Program-made: the position numbers and the translations under genes
The notes under the pieces: generated by a model
What the model saw: only the letters and a program-made list of their open reading frames with translations
What the model was told of the DNA's origin: nothing
Databases searched by the model: none
Shown here: positions 36,335-45,288 of the stretch, one piece after another
Numbering within the stretch: position 1 is the first letter of the stretch
Layout: every line of letters starts with the position of its first letter
From: Acetobacter orleanensis
GTDB taxonomy: Bacteria; Pseudomonadota; Alphaproteobacteria; Acetobacterales; Acetobacteraceae
Assembly: GCF_001581005.1 (NCBI RefSeq)
Contig: NZ_LHZV01000063.1
Location: 115,628 to 179,627, forward strand
Direction: 5' to 3'
Length of the DNA stretch: 64,000 bases

Positions 36335-38263
36335 TCAGGTGTTCTGCTCTTTCACCTGAGCGATCAGTTCCGCCACAATATCCGGGTCTGCCAATGTGGA
36401 CAGATCTCCCAGACCTTCCAGATCATGCGAGGCAATTTTGCGCAGCAGACGCCGAACAATTTTGCCAGATCGGGTTTTAGGCAGATCCCGCACCACATAG
36501 ATCTTCTCGGGCACGGCATAGCGCCCTACCCCGACCTCCACAGCACGGTTAATAGCGTCAGGATGGAAAACGCCCGCTTTCTTGGGGACCGCAAACACCA
36601 CCAGCGCCTGCCCTTTCAGATCATGCGGAACGCCAACAGCCGCACTTTCCGCCACCTGTGGGTCCAGCGCCACGGCATCTTCAATTTCCGCCGTGCCGAT
36701 ACGATGGCCGGAGACATTCACAACGTCATCCACACGCCCCGTAATCCAGTAATAGCCGTCAGCCTCCCGCCGCGCGCCGTCACCCGTAAAATAATAGCCC
36801 GGACAGGTGGTAAAATAGGTCTGGCGGTAGCGGTCATGATCTTTCCAGATGGACAGCGCCTGCCCCGGCCAAGACCCCGCCATGCACAGCAGCCCTTCAC
36901 CTGCTCCCTCCACAACAGTGTGCCCCTGCGTCTCCAGCAGCGCGGCCTCCACGCCGGGCAGCGGCAGGCAGGCCGAACCGGGGCGAGGCGTGACCAGATT
37001 GGCGGCGGCGGTAATCATGATCCCGCCAGTTTCCGTCTGCCACCATGTGTCCGCTACAGGGCAGCGGCTTTTACCGACTTCTTTATAAAACCACTGCCAT
37101 GCTTCCGGCCCAATCGGTTCCCCCACTGTGCCAATTACGCGCAGGCTGGCGAGCGAGCGACTGCGCACAACCTCATTCCCTTCCCGCATGACACCGCGCA
37201 CCACGGTGGGCGAGGAATAAAAGACGGTTACGCCATACTGGTCGATCACATCCCACCAGCGGCCCGGTGCGGGCCATGAGGGCAGACCTTCATACACCAT
37301 AATAGTGCCGCCGTTGGCCAGCGGGCCGTACACCACATATGTATGGCCGGTAATCCAGCTTGTATCCGCGGTACACCAGAAAATATCATCCGGCTTATGG
37401 TCAAACACGATGGCGTGCGTAAATGCTGCCCAGACCAGATACCCTCCAGACCCGTGAACAAGCCCTTTCGGCCGCCCGGTGCTGCCGGAGGTATAGAGGA
37501 GAAACAGCGGGTCCTGCGCGTTCATGCTTTCCGGTAGGCAATCTGGCACTTCCTGCGCGACTTCATCCGTATAAAACAGATCCCGCCCCTGTTGCATCGG
37601 CACGTCAGCCCCTGTCACGGACACGACCAGCACGGTCCGCACACGGCTTTCCGCCCCGCAGAACTCAATGGCTTCATCCATAGTGACTTTGCTGGGAATA
37701 CGTTTATCGCCCCGCCGAGCAACGTCCGCCGTCAGCACAACCACGGCACCGCTGTCACTCAGCCGCTCGGCCAGACCCTCGGCGGAAAAGCCTCCAAACA
37801 GCACGACATGAATTGCGCCAATCCGCGCACAGGCCAGCATGGCAACCACTCCCTCCACCACCATGGGTAGATGAATGGCCACGCAATCTCCTTTTTTCAC
37901 ACCAAGACGCCGCAGCACATTGGCCAGACGGCACACGCGGGCGTGCAGGTCCCGATAGGTCAGGCTGTCCTTGTTATCCTCATCCTGCCCCTGCCAGATC
38001 AGGGCGATCTTGTCCGGCTGGGTGCGAACGTGCCGGTCCAGACAGTTTTCGGAAACATTCAGCCGTCCGTCAGAAAACCAGTCAACGCGCACATCGTGAT
38101 GGAAGTCAGAGCGTGAGGCCTGTTGCGGCGGTACATGCCAGTCCAGCTTGCGGGCCTGATCCAGCCAGAAGGTTTCAGGGTCCTGCTGTGCCTTCTGCAC
38201 CATATCCTCATAGTGTCCGGCTGTCAGACCTGCTCCAGCCGGAGCCTCAAACGCTTCTGGCAC
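36335..38263 (-). CDS. acs: Acetyl-CoA synthetase
   Basis: 642 residues, family-normal. The AMP-binding P-loop YTSGSTGRPKG is at 257-267, followed by TADTSWITGHTYVVYGPL, ADTWWQTETGG, YYFTGDGARRE, the hinge and SGHRIGTAEIE, and the C-terminal acetylation-type lysine in PKTRSGKIVRR. It activates acetate to acetyl-CoA; in acetic acid bacteria this serves acetate assimilation and overoxidation. It contrasts with PoxB at 48.9 kb, which makes acetate from pyruvate. No close regulator is seen. Confidence 0.96.
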   Translation of the reverse strand: MPEAFEAPAGAGLTAGHYEDMVQKAQQDPETFWLDQARKLDWHVPPQQASRSDFHHDVRVDWFSDGRLNVSENCLDRHVRTQPDKIALIWQGQDEDNKDSLTYRDLHARVCRLANVLRRLGVKKGDCVAIHLPMVVEGVVAMLACARIGAIHVVLFGGFSAEGLAERLSDSGAVVVLTADVARRGDKRIPSKVTMDEAIEFCGAESRVRTVLVVSVTGADVPMQQGRDLFYTDEVAQEVPDCLPESMNAQDPLFLLYTSGSTGRPKGLVHGSGGYLVWAAFTHAIVFDHKPDDIFWCTADTSWITGHTYVVYGPLANGGTIMVYEGLPSWPAPGRWWDVIDQYGVTVFYSSPTVVRGVMREGNEVVRSRSLASLRVIGTVGEPIGPEAWQWFYKEVGKSRCPVADTWWQTETGGIMITAAANLVTPRPGSACLPLPGVEAALLETQGHTVVEGAGEGLLCMAGSWPGQALSIWKDHDRYRQTYFTTCPGYYFTGDGARREADGYYWITGRVDDVVNVSGHRIGTAEIEDAVALDPQVAESAAVGVPHDLKGQALVVFAVPKKAGVFHPDAINRAVEVGVGRYAVPEKIYVVRDLPKTRSGKIVRRLLRKIASHDLEGLGDLSTLADPDIVAELIAQVKEQNT

Positions 38264-38398
38264 GTTCTTTCCGCTCCTTTTTTATCTCTCGGCCCTGTTC
38301 TGTCTGGTCGCAGGGCGAGAAAGATGTTGACCACATCAGGCACTAAGGGGAAAGGCACAGACGCTTGATCCGGGCCATTAAACTTAGTTCATTACAAC

Positions 38399-38430
38399 AA
38401 AAAAGGCCAGCCGCGGAGCGACTGACCTTT
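38399..38430 (-). terminator. Terminator of the DUF2501 gene
   Basis: On the minus strand AAAGGTCAG pairs with CTGGCCTTT (one G-U) with a nested CGC/GCG, followed by a T-run (A-run 38398-38405 on the plus strand). Confidence 0.8.
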
Positions 38431-38501
38431 CCCATCTGTTTGCTCTCCCCAGCCCGGCACCGCAGAGCAGCACAGGCCGGAAGAGGATCAGACTTTTTGT
38501 T

Positions 38502-38951
38502 TTACAGAGCAGCCTTGGCGCGATCCAGAACGGCCTTACAGGTTTTCTGGCGCACAGGAATGCTGGACGTGGCAATGGAATAGGTCTTGCCATTGGCCTG
38601 CAACTGGCCTGCTGTCCCACGGGCGTAGAACATGTTGCCTTCCTGACCGTCCGGCACAGCATTGGTCTTCTTGTTGTAGGACTGCAGCACTTTGAAGCCG
38701 TCGTCATAATCAACATAGTTACCCTGCGTACAGTAGTTCAGCAGGCCACCGACTTCAGCCGGGTTGATGGAACCGACATAACCGGACAGGTCTGTATCCG
38801 TCAGGACTGCTGTTTTGGCGCCAGTTTCAGCCTGCTCGCCCCCTTTGGAGACAGGTGCAGGAGTATCGGCAGCGTGAGCAAAAAGCGGCGCGCCAGCCAG
38901 CATTGTTGTAACAGCAAGCGCCGACAGGGCACGTACGGAAATCAGTTTCAT
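38502..38951 (-). CDS. Secreted DUF2501 (YjjA-like) protein
   Basis: 149 residues. Signal peptide 1-~27 (FAHA/AD). The mature domain has the DUF2501 landmarks VGGLLNYCTQGNYVDYD and a C-terminal KTCKAVLDRAKAAL, whose two Cys probably form a disulfide. Periplasmic, function unknown. Transcribed alone, with its own terminator. Confidence 0.85.
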   Translation of the reverse strand: MKLISVRALSALAVTTMLAGAPLFAHAADTPAPVSKGGEQAETGAKTAVLTDTDLSGYVGSINPAEVGGLLNYCTQGNYVDYDDGFKVLQSYNKKTNAVPDGQEGNMFYARGTAGQLQANGKTYSIATSSIPVRQKTCKAVLDRAKAAL

Positions 38952-39513
38952 TCAGAATCTCCCTAGCGGAATGTGCCTCAAAGTGGCCTGTAAATTTGGG
39001 AAAGATCAAGCCAGCCCTCCGCGCACCAAGAGCATGGCAGACCACAGATTGCCCTCCACATTCCTGCGGATGCGCAATGCGGCACCGGCCGGACCCCGCA
39101 AACAGCCTCCTCTCTCATCCGACTTTCTTCATGCTGCAAAGACGCTGGCAGGGCGTTATTCTGCGAATGCACCAAGCACCTCAAAGCCCGAAGAGGTTAC
39201 AAAATATCTTGATGATAGAGGAATTTTTTTCCTTTTATGCAGAGGATCAACACCTGTTCTCCAGAACTTGCATCCCTTCTTTTCCGACACATACCAACGC
39301 CTAATATCCCGTAATTCCGCTGCCTCCCGCCCGTCTGTTCCATGGTCCTTCAAGACCATCGCGCCTCCTCCCCCAGAAAGTGATCACGATAGTGTGACCG
39401 TAGCCTCCAACCCGCTGTAACGACTGCTTTATGCAAACTGATTGGACAGGCGGCAGCGGCGGACTATGATGGATAATCACGAATCAGAAATGATCTGAAG
39501 GGATCCGTCGCCC
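38952..39513. other. Intergenic region between divergent DUF2501 and gntR-type genes
   Basis: 562 bases. A plus-strand frame of 149 codons (38971-39420) has unlikely composition and no ribosome site and is not accepted. The right end holds a clear promoter (39442-39470). The middle (39150-39300) is relatively AT-rich. Nothing else was recognised. Confidence 0.45.
39442..39470 (+). promoter_or_regulatory. Candidate promoter of the gntR-type gene
   Basis: TTGGAC (39442-39447), 17-bp spacer, TATGAT (39465-39470). GAAGGGA just upstream of the ATG at 39514 is the ribosome site. Confidence 0.65.
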
Positions 39514-40218
39514 ATGCTGCCGGCCAGTCTTTTTCACCAGACCGCATTTGCAGGCCATGGCAAGGCATCCGACACCATTTGTGACGCCCTGCGCAAAGCT
39601 ATTCTGGCCGACACCCTTCACGCCGGGCAGACGCTTCCGCAGTCTGAACTCGCCACCGGGTTCGGTGTCAGCATCATCCCCGTGCGGGAAGCCCTGAAAC
39701 ATCTGGAAGCCGAAGGGCTGGTGACATTCCAGCCTAATCGCGGTGCCATGGTCATGAGGCTGGATGCCGCGGATATTCTGGAATACTCGCACATCCGCGC
39801 CCTGCTGGAAGAACAGGCCGCGCGGGACGCCGTGGCGAACCTGACGCGCGTGGACCTTGCCCATATAGAAGATGCGTATGAGGCCTTTGTGGAAGGCACC
39901 CGCAATCCAGACACCACGCGCCCTTCCGGCGCGCTGAACCGGGCCTTTCACAACGCCATTTACGCGGCGGCGCGCAAACCGCGCCTGCTGGCGATGATTG
40001 ATGACCTGCATAACCGGCTGGACCGCTATATTCGCGGGCATCTGGTGCTGGAAGGCCGCAAAACCATCACCGACGCAGAACATCTGGCAATCCTGAAAGC
40101 CTGCCGTGCTCGGGATGCGGACCTCGCCGCCCGCCTGACGCGCGAGCATATTCTGGACGCCGCCAATATTTCCGTCGATGTTTTCCGTCGCAAAAACAGT
40201 CTGGAGCAGGCTGGCTGA
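39514..40218 (+). CDS. GntR-family (FCD/FadR-type) transcriptional regulator
   Basis: 234 residues. N-terminal winged HTH (~18-85): AILADTLHAGQTLPQSELATGFGVS, VREALKHLEAEGLV, NRGAMV. C-terminal FCD ligand domain (~90-225) with the metal-type His/Asp positions in LNRAFHNAIYAAARKPRL and DAEHLAILKACRARD. Effector unknown. It sits directly upstream of putA in the same orientation, and an operator-like dyad overlaps the putA promoter, so proline-gene control is a reasonable but untested proposal. Confidence 0.92.
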   Translation: MLPASLFHQTAFAGHGKASDTICDALRKAILADTLHAGQTLPQSELATGFGVSIIPVREALKHLEAEGLVTFQPNRGAMVMRLDAADILEYSHIRALLEEQAARDAVANLTRVDLAHIEDAYEAFVEGTRNPDTTRPSGALNRAFHNAIYAAARKPRLLAMIDDLHNRLDRYIRGHLVLEGRKTITDAEHLAILKACRARDADLAARLTREHILDAANISVDVFRRKNSLEQAG

Positions 40219-40285
40219 AACGCCGATAACAGACCGCGCGCCAGTCTACGTCCCGCACCACGCCTCAGAAATCCGGCAAAACCAT

Positions 40286-40313
40286 TTGCTTGGCTGGACA
40301 ACGATTATATAAT
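40286..40313 (+). promoter_or_regulatory. Candidate putA promoter
   Basis: TTGCTT (40286-40291), 16-bp spacer, perfect TATAAT (40308-40313), about 110 bases upstream of the putA start. Confidence 0.65.
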
Positions 40314-40330
40314 TTTGAAAATCATATAAT
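40304..40330. promoter_or_regulatory. Operator-like dyad overlapping the putA promoter
   Basis: Half-sites ATTATATAATTTT (40304-40316) and AAAATCATATAAT (40318-40330) are inverted around G40317 with 12 of 13 positions symmetric. It covers the -10 element, the position of a repressor site. Confidence 0.6.
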
Positions 40331-40424
40331 ATCGTGTAACGAGGAAAAGTCGTTATGGAGCCAAAACTTCCTGAGTCTTCAGCGCTCAGGTGAAGTCCGG
40401 CTTATCCTGTTCGGAATTCATGCC

Positions 40425-43400
40425 ATGTCCTTATCTGACTCTTTTGCGCCCGCATTCGTTTCCCGAAGCCCGCTCCGTCAGGCCATTATCCGGGCCATGC
40501 GCCAGCCGGAAGAGCAGTGCGTAGCCGCACTCACACCCGACGCCACACTCTCTGCCGCAGAGGGCAAGCGGGTTATGGATCTCGCCTCTGGCCTCGCCAC
40601 CGCCCTGCGGGCTGACCGTAACCCCGGTATTGTGGAAAGTCTGGTGCAGGAATTCGCGCTCTCTTCCGCCGAGGGCGTGGCGCTGATGTGTCTGGCGGAA
40701 GCCCTGCTGCGCATCCCCGATACCGCAACACGCGATGCCTTGATCCGTGACAAGATTGGGGAAGGAGACTGGCTCTCCCACATCTCTCGCACCACACCAA
40801 TTTTTGCTAATGCCGCCGCTTGGGGGTTAGCTCTGACCGGTAAACTCGTCACCCCGCAGGATGACAACAGCCTGAAATCCGCCCTACTCGGCTTTGTCAG
40901 CCGGGGCACCAAACCCGTAATCCGTAAAGCGGTGGATGCCGCCATGCGAATGATGGGCGAGCAGTTTGTGCTGGGTGAAACCATTGAAAAAGCACGGGCC
41001 AACAGCCGCAAGCTGGAAGAAATCGGCTTTTCCTATTCCTACGATATGCTGGGCGAAGCCGCTCTGACCGCGCGCGATGCTGAACGGTATAAACAAGATT
41101 ATCTGACAGCCATTCACGCCATTGGCCGCAGCGCGCAAGGGGCCAATGTGTATGAACGCCCCGGTATTTCCATCAAACTCTCCGCCCTGCACCCCCGCTA
41201 TATCCGCGCCCAGCATGAGCGGGTGATGACGGAACTACTGCCGGTTGTGCAGGAACTCACCCTGCTGGCCCGCAGCTATGACATTGGCCTGAATATTGAC
41301 GCCGAAGAAACCGAGCGTCTGGACCTCTCGCTCGACCTGCTGGAAGCCCTGTGCCACACGCCGGGTCTGGACGGCTGGAACGGCATTGGCTTTGTGGTGC
41401 AGGCTTACGGCAAACGCTGCCCGTACGTGCTGGATTATATTATTGACCTCGCCCGCCGCAGCAACCATCGCATCATGGTGCGTCTGGTTAAAGGCGCTTA
41501 TTGGGACAGCGAGATTAAAAAAGCACAGGTTGAAGGGCTGCAAGACTTCCCTGTTTACACACGCAAGGCCCATACGGATATCAGCTATACTGCCTGCGCC
41601 CGCAAACTGCTGAATGCGCGGGATGTCATTTTCCCACAATTCGCCACACATAACGCCCGCACACTTGCCACCATTTACACACTGGCTGGCGAACAATTTG
41701 AAACCGGCTCCTATGAATTCCAGTGCCTGCACGGCATGGGGGAACCGCTCTACAAACAGGTTGTCGGGGCTGGTAAACTCAACCGCCCGGCCCGTATTTA
41801 CGCGCCCGTGGGTACGCATGAAACGCTTCTGGCCTATCTGGTGCGTCGCCTGCTGGAAAACGGCGCGAATTCCTCCTTCGTCAACCAGATTGGGGATGCC
41901 GCCATTCCGGTCTCCAGTCTGGTGCAGGACCCGGTTGAGGTCGCACACAAATTCACACCCTATGGGGCCTCTCACCCGGATATTCGAAAACCCCCGGCCC
42001 TGTTTGGCGCAGAACGCCGCAACTCCGCCGGGACTGATCTGGCGGATGATTTCGTACTCTCAGAACTTCTGGATGGCCTGACCAAAGCCTCTGGCCCGTG
42101 GCACGCAGGTCCCATGGTTGTGGGTGTAAAACCCGGTAAGAAAACACGGCCTGTCACCAACCCCGCAAACCGACAGGACGTGGTGGGCACAGTTGAATAC
42201 GCCACAGCGGATAGCGTGCAAAAAGCCGCAGCCACAGCCGCTAAAAAACAGAAAGACTGGTCTGGCCTGACCCCGCAGGCACGGGCTGATATTCTGGTTA
42301 AAGCATCTGACAGTCTTGAATCGCACCGGGATGACCTTTTGGCCCTGCTCTCGCGTGAGGCCGGAAAATCCCTGCCCAATGGCGTTGCGGAAGTGCGGGA
42401 AGCCGTGGACTTCCTCCGCTATTACGCCGCCACCATCGCGCGGGACTTTGATAATACAACCCACACCCCGTTGGGTGTGGTGGCCTGTATCAGCCCGTGG
42501 AACTTCCCGCTGGCCATTTTCCTTGGGCAGATTGCCGCAGCCCTTGCCGCAGGTAATGTTGTTCTGGCCAAACCGGCGGAAGAAACACCGCTGATCGCGG
42601 CCCTCGCCGTGCGGATCCTGCATGCGGCCGGCGTGCCTGCCACAGCCCTGCAACTGCTTCCGGGTGAAGGGGATGTCGGGGCTGCTCTGGTAGAGGATAA
42701 GCGCGTTTCCGGCGTGATGTTTACCGGCTCCACCGTGGTTGCGCAGATCATCAACCGTCAGCTTCAAAACCGCCGCACTCATACCAGCCAACCAGTTCCG
42801 TTGATTGCGGAAACTGGTGGCCAGAACGCCATGATTGTTGATTCCTCCGCTCTGGCCGAGCAGGTCGTGATGGATGTTGTGGCCTCCGCTTTTGACAGCG
42901 CGGGCCAGCGTTGCTCCGCCCTCCGGGTGCTGTGTGTGCAGGAAGACTGCGCCGAGCATGTCTTAACCATGCTGCGCGGAGCCATGCGCGAGCTACGCCT
43001 TGGCAACCCCGCGCTCCTCTCCACCGATGTTGGCCCAGTCATTACGGCGGAAGCGGCAGAGGGAATTACAAAGCATGTGGACGCCTTCCGCCAGAAAAAG
43101 GCGCCCGTTTACGCGCTGCCCCTGCCGGAACACTGCGCCGTTGGCAGCTTTGTCGCTCCCACACTCATAGAAGTTGCCACTATTCGGGAAATTGGTCCGG
43201 AAGTGTTTGGCCCCGTGCTGCATGTGTTACGCTATTCCCGCAGCGCGCTGGACACGGTGCTCTCCGAAATCAATGAAACCGGCTACGGCCTGACCTTTGG
43301 CCTGCACACGCGCATTGATTCAACAGTGCAACATGTACTCTCGCGTATTGATGCCGGGAACCTCTACGTCAACCGCAACACCATTGGCGCGGTGGTTGGT

Positions 43401-44060
43401 GTGCAGCCTTTTGGCGGGCGAGGTCTGTCCGGCACCGGCCCAAAGGCTGGTGGCCCGCTTATTCTGCGCCGTCTGCTGGCACAGGCTCCGGCCCTCCCGG
43501 CGCTAGTGCGTGGGCGTATTCCAGCTACCATGGCGCGCTGGACGGACTGGCTGCGGGAGCAGGGGGAAAGCAAAGCCGCCAGTACGGCCGCCGCCCTCAC
43601 CCGGCAGACCCTCGTGGGTGGGCGGATCACCCTCCCCGGCCCGGTGGGGGAAAGCAACCTCTACAGCCTGACACGGCGCGGGAACATTCTGTGCATCGCC
43701 CAGACAAAAGCCGGGCTGTACGACCAGATTTCTCTCGCGCTGTCTGGCGACAACACGGCACTGATTCTGGCCGATAAAAGCCTAACGGGCTGGATTGCAA
43801 CTCTACCAGATGCGCTGCAACGGGTTATTCGCCCCGTCAGCACCGCAAAGGACGAACCCTGCGCGATTGTGCTTGGCGAACAGGATGACACTGCCTTTAC
43901 AGAAGCCCGCTCGGCACTGAGTGCCAGCGATTGCCCCATTGCCTCGGCATGGCTTACGTCTGCTGGCCTACCCGCCCCGGAAAGCGTGGTGGAAGAGCAA
44001 TGCCGCAGCATCAACACCACAGCGGCGGGAGGCAATGCCAGCCTGATGGCACTGGGCTGA
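40425..44060 (+). CDS. putA: Bifunctional proline dehydrogenase / pyrroline-5-carboxylate dehydrogenase
   Basis: 1211 residues from the ATG at 40425; an upstream in-frame ATG at 40290 falls on the promoter and is rejected. The PRODH barrel (~150-480) has SIKLSALHPRY, LNIDAEE, MVRLVKGAYWDSEIKKAQ and FATHNART. The P5C dehydrogenase domain (~560-1060) has the ALDH Glu motif (AETGGQNAMIVD) and catalytic Cys in DSAGQRCSALR; a short C-terminal domain follows. There is no N-terminal ribbon-helix-helix, so this is not a trifunctional, self-regulating PutA. It converts proline to glutamate at the membrane. Confidence 0.96.
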   Translation: MSLSDSFAPAFVSRSPLRQAIIRAMRQPEEQCVAALTPDATLSAAEGKRVMDLASGLATALRADRNPGIVESLVQEFALSSAEGVALMCLAEALLRIPDTATRDALIRDKIGEGDWLSHISRTTPIFANAAAWGLALTGKLVTPQDDNSLKSALLGFVSRGTKPVIRKAVDAAMRMMGEQFVLGETIEKARANSRKLEEIGFSYSYDMLGEAALTARDAERYKQDYLTAIHAIGRSAQGANVYERPGISIKLSALHPRYIRAQHERVMTELLPVVQELTLLARSYDIGLNIDAEETERLDLSLDLLEALCHTPGLDGWNGIGFVVQAYGKRCPYVLDYIIDLARRSNHRIMVRLVKGAYWDSEIKKAQVEGLQDFPVYTRKAHTDISYTACARKLLNARDVIFPQFATHNARTLATIYTLAGEQFETGSYEFQCLHGMGEPLYKQVVGAGKLNRPARIYAPVGTHETLLAYLVRRLLENGANSSFVNQIGDAAIPVSSLVQDPVEVAHKFTPYGASHPDIRKPPALFGAERRNSAGTDLADDFVLSELLDGLTKASGPWHAGPMVVGVKPGKKTRPVTNPANRQDVVGTVEYATADSVQKAAATAAKKQKDWSGLTPQARADILVKASDSLESHRDDLLALLSREAGKSLPNGVAEVREAVDFLRYYAATIARDFDNTTHTPLGVVACISPWNFPLAIFLGQIAAALAAGNVVLAKPAEETPLIAALAVRILHAAGVPATALQLLPGEGDVGAALVEDKRVSGVMFTGSTVVAQIINRQLQNRRTHTSQPVPLIAETGGQNAMIVDSSALAEQVVMDVVASAFDSAGQRCSALRVLCVQEDCAEHVLTMLRGAMRELRLGNPALLSTDVGPVITAEAAEGITKHVDAFRQKKAPVYALPLPEHCAVGSFVAPTLIEVATIREIGPEVFGPVLHVLRYSRSALDTVLSEINETGYGLTFGLHTRIDSTVQHVLSRIDAGNLYVNRNTIGAVVGVQPFGGRGLSGTGPKAGGPLILRRLLAQAPALPALVRGRIPATMARWTDWLREQGESKAASTAAALTRQTLVGGRITLPGPVGESNLYSLTRRGNILCIAQTKAGLYDQISLALSGDNTALILADKSLTGWIATLPDALQRVIRPVSTAKDEPCAIVLGEQDDTAFTEARSALSASDCPIASAWLTSAGLPAPESVVEEQCRSINTTAAGGNASLMALG

Positions 44061-44149
44061 CCGACGCAGGGCTAGACAAGAGCAAAACGAAGGAGGGAGC
44101 TAAGCCACCTCCCTTGCATCCACTGCAATACAGACAAAACAATACACAC

Positions 44150-44182
44150 AAGCCGGGGAAACAATGATATGGAACCCGGCTT
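44150..44182 (+). terminator. Hairpin after putA
   Basis: AAGCCGGG (44150-44157) pairs with CCCGGCTT (44175-44182). A T-rich tract follows only at some distance, so termination is probable rather than clear. Confidence 0.5.
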
Positions 44183-44220
44183 AATCCTTCCTTTCAGCCT
44201 TTTTTCTAAGTGGAGACCCT

Positions 44221-44904
44221 ATGAGCACGCGTATAGGACATGACCCGAGACTGGTTATCAGTATTATTCTGGTAACCATGGCCATGGGCATGCTGGACGC
44301 GATCTCTCTGGTACATCTCAAGATTTTTGCAGGCTACATGACGGCGACGGTGCTGCTGATGGCCGTGCATATTGCAACATCAGAAACCATTGTTTTGTCC
44401 GGGTTTGAGGCCATTGGTCTCTACCTTGTGGGTGCGCTGACGGGCGGTCGCCTTGTGCGGCGGGACCGCACCGTGCGCCTTGCCGTAGGAGATATTTTGC
44501 TGATTGTCGGCTCCATTGTGGCGCTGACCGCGCTGGAATGGGCAGCCCAACCGCCGGGCTGTATCTACATTACGCTGGGCATGCTGGCCTTTGCCATGGG
44601 CCTGCAAACGTCCGCCACACGCCACGCCAAGGTTGCAGATATGAGCCTGCCCGCCGCGACCATGCTTCTGCACGGTTTAGCCCATAACAGCACGTTTGCT
44701 GGCGGCACCAATCCGGGCACCCGGCGGCGGTTAGCCGCAATCAGCAGTCTGTTTGTCGGGGCCGTTATTGGCACACTTACTTCCAGCCATAGCATTTCCA
44801 TCGCAATTGCCATGGCCGCTGCCACTATTCTGACAGCAGGCGCGCTACTGCATATGCGTGACCATAAACTTCTGGCCCGTCTGGACCAGATTACAGTGCA
44901 TTAA
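44221..44904 (+). CDS. YoaK/DUF1275-like membrane protein, second copy
   Basis: 227 residues with six to seven helices. The first helix reads GMLDAISLVHLKIFAGYMTATVLL, the DUF1275 pattern with a diverged TGNT element (MTAT). GGAG lies about 7 bases upstream of the ATG. Same family and exactly the same length as the gene at 22350-23033 but clearly diverged in sequence; function unknown. Confidence 0.8.
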   Translation: MSTRIGHDPRLVISIILVTMAMGMLDAISLVHLKIFAGYMTATVLLMAVHIATSETIVLSGFEAIGLYLVGALTGGRLVRRDRTVRLAVGDILLIVGSIVALTALEWAAQPPGCIYITLGMLAFAMGLQTSATRHAKVADMSLPAATMLLHGLAHNSTFAGGTNPGTRRRLAAISSLFVGAVIGTLTSSHSISIAIAMAAATILTAGALLHMRDHKLLARLDQITVH

Positions 44905-44979
44905 ATGGTGCACTAAATACAGTCGTCACTGGCACGCGGAACACGTGTGCTTTCCTGCGTGCCAGATGCCGCACTGACC

Positions 44980-45141
44980 TTACTTCTTGGGTGCATTTTC
45001 AGGCTTTTTCGGTGGTCCGCGGTCACCTGTCACACCGCTATGGGCCGGAGGATCGCTCGCCGGAAAGGTGTCATCCAGCGCCTCATCCAGATTTTCTTCC
45101 TGAACCTGTCGTTTACTGTTTTTGTCTTTTTTCTCGACCAT
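44980..45141 (-). CDS. 53-residue charged small protein (DEALDxTFPASDPPA family)
   Basis: A 53-codon frame, ATG at 45141 to TAA at 44980, with GAGG 7 bases upstream. The product is highly polar: a Lys-rich start (MVEKKDKNSKRQ), then NLDEALDDTFPASDPPAHSG, then a Pro/Lys-rich tail. The EALDDTFPASDPPA core is a motif I recognise from many short alphaproteobacterial proteins of unknown function. Probably intrinsically disordered. A longer plus-strand frame over the same bases is discarded. Confidence 0.8.
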   Translation of the reverse strand: MVEKKDKNSKRQVQEENLDEALDDTFPASDPPAHSGVTGDRGPPKKPENAPKK

Positions 45142-45288
45142 GACAGAACCTCACATTTAACTGTGAAAAATCGCCCGTCAGGCATGGAAAACAGCAGGAA
45201 AGATCTCCAGCCTGCGTGCAGGGCGCATCACTTGAACGCTCTGCTGCAAGAAGGTTTCCATATTAAAACAGGCCGCAGAAATTTTCCC

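Noticed and set aside
38971..39420. 149-codon plus-strand frame in the gap before the gntR-type gene
   Set aside because: Pro/Ser/Arg-rich, no ribosome site, no domain; followed by a separate clear promoter for the real gene.
44221..44904. Recent duplication of the DUF1275 gene at 22350
   Set aside because: Equal length and same family, but the sequences are too diverged for a recent duplication.
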